This document shows positions 38,282-45,659 of a DNA stretch of 64,000 nucleotides, piece after piece. Location of the stretch: assembly GCA_963716125.1 (NCBI GenBank), contig OY970294.1, positions 868,001 through 932,000 of the forward strand, read 5' to 3'. How positions within the stretch are numbered: the first letter of the stretch is position 1; each line of letters starts with the position of its first letter. A program made the position numbers and the translations under genes. The notes below the pieces were generated by a model, which saw only the letters and a list, made by a program, of their open reading frames with translations, had not been told where the DNA came from and searched no databases. The DNA is from Acidiluteibacter sp963716125 (GTDB lineage: Bacteria > Bacteroidota > Bacteroidia > Flavobacteriales_E > Vicingaceae).

Positions 38282-38820
38282 GAATTTTTGCAATTTAATT
38301 TGAGCCAATTTTTAGCTTCATTTATCAAATTATTTTCAATGTTTAATTTTTGTTGAGTAGGTGTCAAATTGTTGTAATACATAAGTTGGCTACCATCTAT
38401 AAAATCTTGAATTTCTCGAAACCAAGTAAATAAATGTTGTAAGCCCAATTCTTCACCCACGTATTGCTTTTTTACAGTTGAGTTCAAGTACGACCAATCA
38501 TTTGCATAATAAATTTCATCTTGAATTTTGGTCATCAATAGAATCCCATTTTCTGGGTTAAGAATTAATTTATTGAGATAATAGCTTATAAGAGTGTTGG
38601 CTGCTTCAAGTTTACTAGGTAGTTTCATTTTAATTTCATGAAGAGCTTGATTAAAATATTCAATCAATTCAAATGAATTGTCTCGATAATTCATACCAGC
38701 TAAAATTAAAAGAGATTCTGATTCAGGATATTCACTAATTCCGCTTAGGCCGATGTCTGGAAATTGGCTTGGAGTTCTACTGCCAAGCACATAATCTGCT
38801 ATTTTTTCTACGAAAGTCAT
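38278..38820 (-). CDS. Orphan cytoplasmic protein, helical
   Basis: This 180-residue protein has no signal or membrane segment: MTFVEKIADYVLGSRTPSQFPDIG, 'YPESESLLILAGMN', 'NGILLMTKIQDEIYYANDW', 'LGLQHLFTWFREIQDFIDG'. It is probably mostly helical. The size, acidic nature and setting resemble immunity-type proteins of polymorphic toxin loci, but no family is recognised. Its ATG directly follows the stop of the SecD-like remnant, and its stop overlaps the next ATG by 4 bases. Confidence 0.55.
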   Translation of the reverse strand: MTFVEKIADYVLGSRTPSQFPDIGLSGISEYPESESLLILAGMNYRDNSFELIEYFNQALHEIKMKLPSKLEAANTLISYYLNKLILNPENGILLMTKIQDEIYYANDWSYLNSTVKKQYVGEELGLQHLFTWFREIQDFIDGSQLMYYNNLTPTQQKLNIENNLINEAKNWLKLNCKNS

Positions 38821-38970
38821 TTACCTTATTTTCAATTTTTTAATTATTCCCTCAATTTCTACTTCTGTAAAATTACCACTAATATTAGCTTTTCCTCCCT
38901 TAATTTCTGAGCTGATTATCGGCATTGAAACAATCTGTTTTGAAATAACAAATTCTATTTTTAAACTGTA
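38821..38970 (-). pseudogene. Remnant resembling the SecD head domain
   Basis: Forty-nine codons follow a TAG at 38971-38973 and end in TAA directly before the next ATG. The text 'VSMPIISSEIKGGKANISGNFT' with 'EVEIEGIIKKLK' matches the conserved SecD periplasmic pattern (VxSAPxIxxxIxGGxAxIxGxFT...EAexLaxxLk). There is no start codon and nothing of SecD upstream, because the flanking repeat at 38996 lies there. It appears to be the 3' end of a once larger gene cut when the PIN module arrived. Confidence 0.45.
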
Positions 38971-38995
38971 CTAATTTTGGGGGAGCTTACATTGC

Positions 38996-39056
38996 CTCCT
39001 GTTTCTAAACTTAAAACCACAAAAAAATCTCCCAAGAAATATTTCTAAGGAGTTTT
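38996..39056. repeat. About 60-bp terminator-like repeat, copy 1
   Basis: CTCCTGTTTCTAAACTTAAA and the following hairpin (about AGAAATATTTCT with ACTCC/GGAGT arms) recur nearly identically at 40869-40928. This copy lies just downstream of the small gene at 39069 and could terminate it. The two copies flank the PIN module. Confidence 0.8.
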
Positions 39057-39068
39057 AACTCTTTATAG

Positions 39069-39221
39069 TTATTTTGCAATACTTTTCTCTTTCTTCAATA
39101 GTTTATCTAAATATTTTCGCTGTTCTTCATAGGTCATATCCATAATTTCGAGACTAATTTTATCTCTAATTGCACGCATCGTTTTGATCGCATCAAACTT
39201 TTTTTTATTTTTCGTTTTCAT
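39069..39221 (-). CDS. Small partner protein of the PIN-domain gene
   Basis: This 50-residue basic protein (MKTKNKKKFDAIKTMRAIRDKISLEIMDMT... ending KEKSIAK) overlaps the PIN gene's 3' end by 17 bases on the same strand. The pattern 'KFDAIKTMRAIRDKIS...MTYEEQRKYL' resembles small proteins next to PIN-domain genes in Bacteroidota and Cyanobacteria, considered candidate antitoxins. It has no membrane segment. The close overlap supports translation coupling with the PIN protein. Family identity is by eye. Confidence 0.65.
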   Translation of the reverse strand: MKTKNKKKFDAIKTMRAIRDKISLEIMDMTYEEQRKYLDKLLKKEKSIAK

Positions 39222-39568
39222 AAGGTATAATTTCTTTAGGTGTTCTTATTTCAATCATTTTGTATCCGTTTTGGTAGTTAATTCCATTGTAACCCCTTAT
39301 TCGCTCCAGGTTAACAATATGTTTGAAATTCCAACTTACCAAAACATCTGCATTGGAAATTGTTGCCATTGCAATATGTTGGCAATCTGCTTGACTCGTT
39401 TTACCAACTACTTTTGCTTGAATATATTTATTCGCAAGTATGGTTGCTTCTTCATTCAAGCTTATTCTCTCAATATTTTTTTCCTCAATTCCGTCCAACA
39501 TATCTTTTACAAAATCAGGAGCTCTCAAGAGTTCAGCTTTGAGAAGGTCAGAAACAATAATTTTTATT

Positions 39569-40640
39569 GGCTCTAGTTTAGCACTGCGTTGATAATAGTG
39601 TTTTATAGTTTGGTTGGATTTGAACAAAGCGCTCCAGAGCTCCCGCAACAACTATCTGCTTTGCGAAAGCAAGGGTAATATCCTTGTTTGATTTTATTTT
39701 TTCTTTTATAATATGCCAATTTAGGTATTGTTGCAGGTATTTAGTAGACACGCCCCAGAATGTATTTCCAATCCACTTCTTTATTTTATTGTGCGTTGAG
39801 TTTACATGCTGTACATGAAACGCTCCTTTTACTCTTTCTCCCCTGGAAACATTTACCGGATGAAACTCAATTTTGGTGTCTTTAGCGAAGCCTTTATAAC
39901 TGTGGTGAGAATCACTACACAAAATTGTGCTCCCTTTTTTTATGCGATTGCCAATAGCATTTTTAATATCAATCTTTCTAATCCGTCCAAGTGTAGCTAC
40001 ACTCAGATTTAGCATTGACTTTCTGTCTTGAGTCACGATGACCGCAACCTGATCATTGCTTACACCCCTTTTGCTTGACTTACCGCCTCTTTTCCTTGGT
40101 TCTCGATTTTTAACCTTCATCCCTTTTTCAGATTTGAGGAAAAAGGTCTCATCACTTTCTGTGATACCAATGAAGGGCTCTCCGTCATCTGCGTCAACTG
40201 AAGACAATATCTTGTGGCGCCAATCAAAGGCTGTTTTCTTATTAATACCCAAAATCGAAACAATTTTGTCAAGACTTTTTTCTTCAACCATTAGTTTAAG
40301 ATAATCAACAATCTTGTCTTTTCTTTGCAGCCCTGCCATCCAAGTACCTGTATACTCCGTAAAACTTCTTTGGCAAGACTTGCATTTGTAGCGCTGTGCT
40401 CCTTTGTCAATCCCAAAACGAACATACTTAGAATGAGAACAATGAGGACAGGCTCCGAGTTTGTTATTAAACTCATGCTGACGTGAAACAATCGCAGACA
40501 GGTTAATCTCTTTAGTTGAATCTTCAATCTCCTTCAACAAACGTTCACGTTGTTTAATTGGCAGAGAGAGTATTTGGTCTTTAAGCTTTTCTGTTTTCAT
40601 ACACACAATATACAAATAATAGCTGAATTAAACTAGAGCC
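39569..40640 (-). mobile_element. IS1595-family insertion sequence, copy 1
   Basis: The element is 1072 bp with terminal inverted repeats starting GGCTCTAGTTTA and ending TAAACTAGAGCC. It is flanked by the 8-bp direct repeat TTTTTATT (39561-39568 and 40641-40648), the duplication length typical of IS1595. It interrupts the PIN gene. The second copy at 56992-58063 has the same length and ends and an identical transposase. Confidence 0.95.
39578..40600 (-). CDS. IS1595-family transposase, copy 1
   Basis: This protein of about 340 residues begins at ATG (MKTEKLKDQ); a TTG five codons upstream is less likely. An N-terminal zinc ribbon (CPHC...CKSC) leads to a helix-turn-helix-like 'DKIVSILGINKKTAFDWRHKIL'. 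The ISXO2-type catalytic core follows, with acidic residues in 'ITESDETFF' and 'LCSDSHHSY', and 'HVNSTHNKIKKWI' where the third catalytic residue is Asn/His as in some IS1595 subgroups. The ORF is intact, so the element may still be active. Confidence 0.95.
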   Translation of the reverse strand: MKTEKLKDQILSLPIKQRERLLKEIEDSTKEINLSAIVSRQHEFNNKLGACPHCSHSKYVRFGIDKGAQRYKCKSCQRSFTEYTGTWMAGLQRKDKIVDYLKLMVEEKSLDKIVSILGINKKTAFDWRHKILSSVDADDGEPFIGITESDETFFLKSEKGMKVKNREPRKRGGKSSKRGVSNDQVAVIVTQDRKSMLNLSVATLGRIRKIDIKNAIGNRIKKGSTILCSDSHHSYKGFAKDTKIEFHPVNVSRGERVKGAFHVQHVNSTHNKIKKWIGNTFWGVSTKYLQQYLNWHIIKEKIKSNKDITLAFAKQIVVAGALERFVQIQPNYKTLLSTQC

Positions 40641-40752
40641 TTTTTATTCTACCGTTTTTTACTAGTTCAAAAAAAGGAATCGTTCCATCTGTAAATTCAT
40701 CATCAATATAGCCACCAACGACCGATGTATCTATATAAATTCTTTGCGTCAT

Positions 40753-41015
40753 ACATTGAATAATAGTATAATCAAATTTACTGAAAAAAAATGAAGATGT
40801 AGTTTTTTATTATGAAATGATAATAAGCAGATATTTATATTAACCGTTAGCAACGAACAACCTATTATCTCCTGTTTCTAAACTTAAAACCACAAAAAAA
40901 CTCCCTAGAAATATTTCTAAGGAGTTTTTTTAAGAATCTAGTTTAAATCTCTGTGGGTCTAATTTCAAAGGTCTAATTTAGATAGCTATCGGTGCTAAGG
41001 TCTAGAATCTAAAGT
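40753..41015. other. Intergenic region with repeat copy 2
   Basis: This AT-rich stretch between the PIN gene start and the aminotransferase 3' end holds the second about 60-bp repeat (40869-40928). I see no other gene or promoter beyond TA-rich sequence. Confidence 0.5.
40869..40928. repeat. About 60-bp terminator-like repeat, copy 2
   Basis: This is a near-identical direct copy of 38996-39056. Its right half forms a strong hairpin AAAAACTCC-cTAGAAA-ta-TTTCTAa-GGAGTTTTT, with T-runs in both directions, and it is well placed to terminate the aminotransferase gene on the minus strand. Confidence 0.8.
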
Positions 41016-42209
41016 CTAACGTATTTTATATGCAATCAGTCCCTTTTCCAAACAAACAATCGCCTTTTTCAATTTTTCTATTTCTAAAACATAAGCTAAT
41101 CGAACTTCATCTCTTCCTCTACCTGAAGTAGAATAAAATCCACTTGCTGGAGCCATCATTACTGTGTCGCCTTCATATTCAAACTCTTCCAACATCCATT
41201 GGCAAAAATGTTCTGTATTTTCAACTGGTAATTTTGCTACTGCATAAAATGCACCGCCTGGCATTGGGCAAAATACTCCATCAATGGCATTTAGTCCATT
41301 TACTAAGGTATTTCTTCTAGCAACGTACTCTTCAATCACATCATCAAAATAACTTTTTGGTGTATCTAATGCAGCTTCTGAAGCCACTTGTCCTAACGAT
41401 GGTGGACTCAACCTTGCTTGAGCGAATTTCATAGCGGTTGCCATTAATTCTTTATTTCTACTAATCAACGCTCCAATTCTTACACCACACATGCTGTATC
41501 GTTTAGAAACTGAATCAACTACCACCACATTATTTTCAATTCCTTTTAAGTTTAATACTGAGTGATGCTCATTTTCATCATAACAAAACTCACGATAAAC
41601 TTCATCGGCAAACAGGAATAAATCGTGTTTTTTAACCACTTCTTTTAGTTGTTCTAACTCTTCTTTAGCGTATAAATAACCTGTTGGATTACCTGGATTA
41701 CAAATTAAAATTGCTTTGGTTTTTGAAGTGATTGTTTTTTCAAATTCCTCGATGGCTGGCAATGCGAAACCACTATCTATTGAAGAAGCAATTGGTTTTA
41801 CAACTACTCCGGCAGTAGTAGAAAAACCATTGTAGTTGGCATAAAATGGTTCTGGAATTATTACTTCATCTCCAGGGTTTAAACAGCTCATAAATCCAAA
41901 AATTAAAGCTTCTGAACCACCTGTGGTAACTATTATATCTGTAAAGTCTATTCCATGACTTATCTTATCGTAATATTTTGCTAATCCTTTTCTGTAGCTT
42001 TCAACACCCGCAGAATGACTGTATTCAATTACTTTTTCGTTATAATTTTGTATTGCTTCCAATGCCACATCAGGTGTAGCAATGTCTGGCTGACCAATAT
42101 TTAATTGAAAAATATTTTTTCCTTTCGCTTTTGCTTTTTCAGCAAAAGGGACTAATTTTCTTATTGGTGATTCGGGCATGTGTTGCCCTCTATTGGATAT
42201 TTGAGGCAT
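41016..42209 (-). CDS. Class I/II PLP-dependent aminotransferase
   Basis: This 397-residue protein has the type I aminotransferase layout: 'LNIGQPDIATP' (36-46), 'VTTGGSEAL', 'NPGNPTG' (171-177), 'ADEVYREF' with Asp202 and Tyr205, and the PLP lysine Lys236 in 'SVSKRYSMCGVRIG'. The family covers aspartate, aromatic and related aminotransferases; substrate choice cannot be read here. It is cytoplasmic. It is a single-gene unit ending at the repeat-type terminator at 40869-40928. Confidence 0.93.
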   Translation of the reverse strand: MPQISNRGQHMPESPIRKLVPFAEKAKAKGKNIFQLNIGQPDIATPDVALEAIQNYNEKVIEYSHSAGVESYRKGLAKYYDKISHGIDFTDIIVTTGGSEALIFGFMSCLNPGDEVIIPEPFYANYNGFSTTAGVVVKPIASSIDSGFALPAIEEFEKTITSKTKAILICNPGNPTGYLYAKEELEQLKEVVKKHDLFLFADEVYREFCYDENEHHSVLNLKGIENNVVVVDSVSKRYSMCGVRIGALISRNKELMATAMKFAQARLSPPSLGQVASEAALDTPKSYFDDVIEEYVARRNTLVNGLNAIDGVFCPMPGGAFYAVAKLPVENTEHFCQWMLEEFEYEGDTVMMAPASGFYSTSGRGRDEVRLAYVLEIEKLKKAIVCLEKGLIAYKIR

Positions 42210-42272
42210 ATTTATTCGATTTTATTGGCTGCAAAAATGAACATTATTTCTATAAAATTGAAATGATTTTAG

Positions 42273-42310
42273 GCAAAAAAAATCTCGCCTAGACAATGTC
42301 TAAACGAGAT
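42273..42310 (-). terminator. Terminator of DUF1573 gene
   Basis: On the minus strand ATCTCGTTTAGACA pairs with TGTCTAGGCGAGAT (one mismatch region) and is followed by a long T-run. It lies about 35 bases after the DUF1573 stop. Confidence 0.8.
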
Positions 42311-42344
42311 ACTTTAAATCAAAGTTATTCGCGGTAACTTATTT

Positions 42345-42797
42345 TTAATTTTCTACTGGTACTCCAGTCGGTGCAGTTTTTTCAGGAGTAGTTTGTACAT
42401 CCTTTACCGTACCTTTAATTCTTAAAACCGTTGTAGGGTTAGTTGCATTAGTAGTAACTGTTACTGATTTGTTAATTGGTCCAACTCTATCAGTTGCATA
42501 TTTTACTTTTATTGCAGACTTAGCACCTGGCTTAATTGGCTCTTTTGGCCACTCAGGAACTGTACAACCACAACTTCCTCTTGCATTTGATATAATTAAT
42601 GGCTGATTTCCAGTATTTGTAAATACAAATTCTCTAACACCATCACCATATCTATCTACTGTTCCATAATCAATTACTTCCGTTTCGAAAGAAATCTCAG
42701 GTCCATTTGTATCAGCTGCTTTTTGAGTAGAACTTTGTGCGTTCACTGCAAAAAAAGAACCGATTACAAATCCTAATAATAAGATATTCCTTTTCAT
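42345..42797 (-). CDS. DUF1573 periplasmic protein
   Basis: This 150-residue protein has a signal peptide (1-20, 'FFAVNAQ'). The DUF1573 Ig-like body carries 'DYGTVDRYGDGVREFVFTNTGNQPLII' and the conserved 'GSCGCTVPEWPKEPI', then 'INKSVTVTTNATN'. DUF1573 proteins are abundant periplasmic or surface proteins of Bacteroidota with unknown role. It has its own terminator and is divergent from valS. Confidence 0.92.
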   Translation of the reverse strand: MKRNILLLGFVIGSFFAVNAQSSTQKAADTNGPEISFETEVIDYGTVDRYGDGVREFVFTNTGNQPLIISNARGSCGCTVPEWPKEPIKPGAKSAIKVKYATDRVGPINKSVTVTTNATNPTTVLRIKGTVKDVQTTPEKTAPTGVPVEN

Positions 42798-42944
42798 AGT
42801 TTCTCTTTTTTAATTTATTGTTTCAACAAATCTAATCATAATTATCTCCCACTTTTAATCTTTAACAGTTCGTTAACATTTATAAAAAACACCTTTTCTT
42901 TTCTAATCCCTTTAATTTTCATTAGAAAAGCAAGCATTAATTGA

Positions 42945-42952
42945 TAAATTTG
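42945..42952 (+). promoter_or_regulatory. -7 box of valS promoter
   Basis: TAAATTTG is a perfect TAnnTTTG match 35 bases before the valS ATG. No exact -33 TTG is visible. Confidence 0.55.
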
Positions 42953-42987
42953 CAATATTAATTAATCAACAAATTGCTAAAGATTTC

Positions 42988-45612
42988 ATGGAAATTTCAA
43001 AAGCTTACGAAGCAATAAAGTCTGAAGAAAAGTGGTATAAATACTGGATGGATAATAATTATTTTCATTCAGAACCTAATGATAGAGAGGCTTATACTAT
43101 TGTAATTCCTCCTCCTAATGTTACAGGAGTTTTGCACATGGGGCATATGCTCAATAATACCATTCAGGATGTTTTAGTTCGTAGAGCTAGAATGTTGGGC
43201 AAAAATGCTTGTTGGGTTCCTGGAACCGATCATGCTTCTATTGCAACTGAAGCTAAGGTAGTTGAAAAATTAAAGAAAGAAGGAATCAATAAATCAGACC
43301 TGAGTAGAGAAGAGTTTTTGCAACATGCATGGGAATGGACAGATGAATATGGAGGTACTATTTTAAGTCAGCTAAAGCGATTAGGTGCTAGCTGCGATTG
43401 GGAACGTACTCGATTTACCTTAGAAGAGGATTTGTCCGATGCTGTTTTTAAAGTGTTTATTGATTTATTTGAGCAAGGCTTGATTTATAGAGGTGTAAGA
43501 ATGATTAATTGGGATCCTTCTGCTAAAACGGCTTTATCAGACGAAGAAGTAATCCATAAAGAAGTTAATTCTAAGCTCTATTATTTGAATTATTCTATTG
43601 AAGGAAGTGATGAGACTTTAACTATAGCTACGACGCGTCCTGAAACTATTTTAGGAGATACTGCTATTTGTATTAATCCTAATGATGAGCGATATACTCA
43701 TTTGAAAGGTAAAAAGGCTGTTGTTCCATTAATTGGAAGAGTAATTCCAATTATTGAAGATGAATATGTTGATATTGAGTTTGGTACAGGTTGTTTGAAA
43801 GTAACTCCTGCACATGATATTAATGATTATGAATTGGGAATCAAGCATAATTTGCCATCTATTGATATTTTAAACGATGATGGAACATTGAGCGAAGCGG
43901 CTCAATTATATATAGGACAAGATCGATTTTATGTACGTAAAGAAATTGCCAAGGAATTAAAAGAAAAAGGTCATTTGGTGAAAGAAGAGGAAATGCAGAA
44001 CAAAGTAGGGTATTCTGAACGAACTAATGCCGTGATTGAACCTAAATTATCATTGCAATGGTTTTGTAAGATGAAAGAGTTAGCAGCTCCTGCCTTAGAA
44101 CATGTAATGGATGATACCATCAAATTTTATCCTGCCAATTCTAAAAATACCTACAAGCATTGGATGGAAAACATCAAAGATTGGTGCGTTTCTCGTCAAT
44201 TGTGGTGGGGACACCGTATTCCTGCTTATTATTATGGATCTGGATCTAACGATTATGTAGTTGCGATTACAGAAGATGAAGCTTTGAAAAAAGCAAAAGA
44301 AAAATCAGGTAATCCCGATTTAAAATTAGAGAATATCAAACAAGATGAAGATTGTTTGGATACTTGGTTTTCTTCTTGGTTGTGGCCAATTTCAGTTTTT
44401 GATGGATTTAAAAACCCTGATAATAAAGATATTAATTATTATTATCCAACCAATGACTTGGTAACAGCTCCTGAAATTATGTTTTTTTGGGTAGCTAGAA
44501 TGATAATGGCTGGCTACGAATACAAAGATTTACCGCCATTTAAAAATGTGTATTATACAGGAATAGTTAGAGATAAGCAAGGTAGAAAAATGTCTAAATC
44601 ATTAGGTAATTCTCCTGATCCTATTGAATTAATGGAAAAGTACAGTGCAGATGGAGTAAGAGTAGGTATGTTGTTGACTTCTCCAGCAGGGAATGATTTG
44701 CTTTTTGATGAAAGTTCTTGCGAGCAAGGCAGAAATTTTGGAAATAAGATTTGGAATGCATTCCGATTAATAAGTGGATGGGAAATTAAAGAAATAGTAC
44801 AACCTGAGAGTTCTAAAAAAGCGATAGAATGGTTTGATTCTAAATTTGATGAAACTGTTGAGCAGATCAATGATCACTACAGTAAATTTAGAATTTCGGA
44901 TGCTTTAATGGCAACTTATAAATTGGTTTGGGATGAGTTTTGTGCTTGGTATTTAGAAATGATTAAACCGGCTTATCAGCAACCTATTGATAAGGTAACT
45001 TATAAAGCAACTATCAAAAATTTGGAGAAAATCTTAAAGGTGATACATCCAATTATGCCATTTATTTCGGAAGAAATTTGGCAAACGATTGAAAAACGAA
45101 TTAAAAACGAAGCTTTAATTGTAGCTCAATGGCCAAAATCTGGCAAAATTGATTCAGAGTTAATAGCTGATTTTGATTATACGAAAGAAATTATTTCAGG
45201 AATTAGGAACTTTAGAAAATCAAAAAATATTCCTACAAAAGAAGCTTTGGAACTTAAAATAAAGTTGAATGATTCGTACAATAATAATTTAGATACTTTA
45301 ATTGTAAAGTTGGGTAATATTTCAGATATAGAATTTGTTACTCAAAAGGTGGAAGGTGCAATGTCTATTATAATTGGTAAAAATGAATTTTTCATACCTG
45401 TATTAGGTGCGATAGATGTAGAAGCTGAAAAAGAAAAAATTAATAAAGAATTGGAATACACCAAAGGCTTTATGAAAGGAGTGGAGAAGAAATTGAGTAA
45501 CGAACGTTTTGTAAATAATGCTCCGGAAAGTGTAGTAGATATAGAGCGTAAAAAAATGAATGATGCTGCATCTAGAATAAAAGTTTTAGAAGAGCAATTA
45601 GCTTCACTATAA
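42988..45612 (+). CDS. valS: Valyl-tRNA synthetase
   Basis: This 874-residue class Ia synthetase has 'PPPNVTGVLHMGH' with the HIGH signature as HMGH (50-53). The CP1 editing domain (about 190-340) contains 'TIATTRPETILGDTA', and KMSKS lies at 534-538 ('GRKMSKSLGNSPDP'). The anticodon-binding helical domain is followed by a C-terminal coiled coil ('EKINKELEYTKGFMKGVEKKLSNERF'), characteristic of ValRS. The gene is intact. It charges tRNA-Val and edits threonyl errors. Confidence 0.98.
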   Translation: MEISKAYEAIKSEEKWYKYWMDNNYFHSEPNDREAYTIVIPPPNVTGVLHMGHMLNNTIQDVLVRRARMLGKNACWVPGTDHASIATEAKVVEKLKKEGINKSDLSREEFLQHAWEWTDEYGGTILSQLKRLGASCDWERTRFTLEEDLSDAVFKVFIDLFEQGLIYRGVRMINWDPSAKTALSDEEVIHKEVNSKLYYLNYSIEGSDETLTIATTRPETILGDTAICINPNDERYTHLKGKKAVVPLIGRVIPIIEDEYVDIEFGTGCLKVTPAHDINDYELGIKHNLPSIDILNDDGTLSEAAQLYIGQDRFYVRKEIAKELKEKGHLVKEEEMQNKVGYSERTNAVIEPKLSLQWFCKMKELAAPALEHVMDDTIKFYPANSKNTYKHWMENIKDWCVSRQLWWGHRIPAYYYGSGSNDYVVAITEDEALKKAKEKSGNPDLKLENIKQDEDCLDTWFSSWLWPISVFDGFKNPDNKDINYYYPTNDLVTAPEIMFFWVARMIMAGYEYKDLPPFKNVYYTGIVRDKQGRKMSKSLGNSPDPIELMEKYSADGVRVGMLLTSPAGNDLLFDESSCEQGRNFGNKIWNAFRLISGWEIKEIVQPESSKKAIEWFDSKFDETVEQINDHYSKFRISDALMATYKLVWDEFCAWYLEMIKPAYQQPIDKVTYKATIKNLEKILKVIHPIMPFISEEIWQTIEKRIKNEALIVAQWPKSGKIDSELIADFDYTKEIISGIRNFRKSKNIPTKEALELKIKLNDSYNNNLDTLIVKLGNISDIEFVTQKVEGAMSIIIGKNEFFIPVLGAIDVEAEKEKINKELEYTKGFMKGVEKKLSNERFVNNAPESVVDIERKKMNDAASRIKVLEEQLASL

Positions 45613-45659
45613 AATAAAGTCAGATATCTAAAATCAGTTTTAGTTAATTCTTATGGCAA

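Larger units (their letters stand above)
39205..40752 (-). pseudogene. PIN-domain (VapC-like) toxin gene split by an IS element
   Basis: The 5' part is at 40641-40752 (MTQRIYIDTSVVGGYIDDEF..., first acidic residue in IDTS) and the 3' part at 39205-39568 ('KIIVSDLLKAELLRAP', 'NKYIQAKVVGKTSQADCQHIAMATISNADVLVSWNFKHIVN'). Removing the IS (39569-40640) and one 8-bp target copy restores an in-frame 155-residue PIN protein with the expected acidic residues (D in IDTS, E in KAELL, D in QADCQHIA). PIN toxins are Mg-dependent RNases. As it stands the gene is interrupted after about 37 codons, so it is probably inactive. Confidence 0.9.

Noticed and set aside
39184..39576. Plus-strand ORF of 130 codons across the PIN gene
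   Set aside because: It is antisense to the PIN 3' part and reads as low-complexity hydrophobic text.
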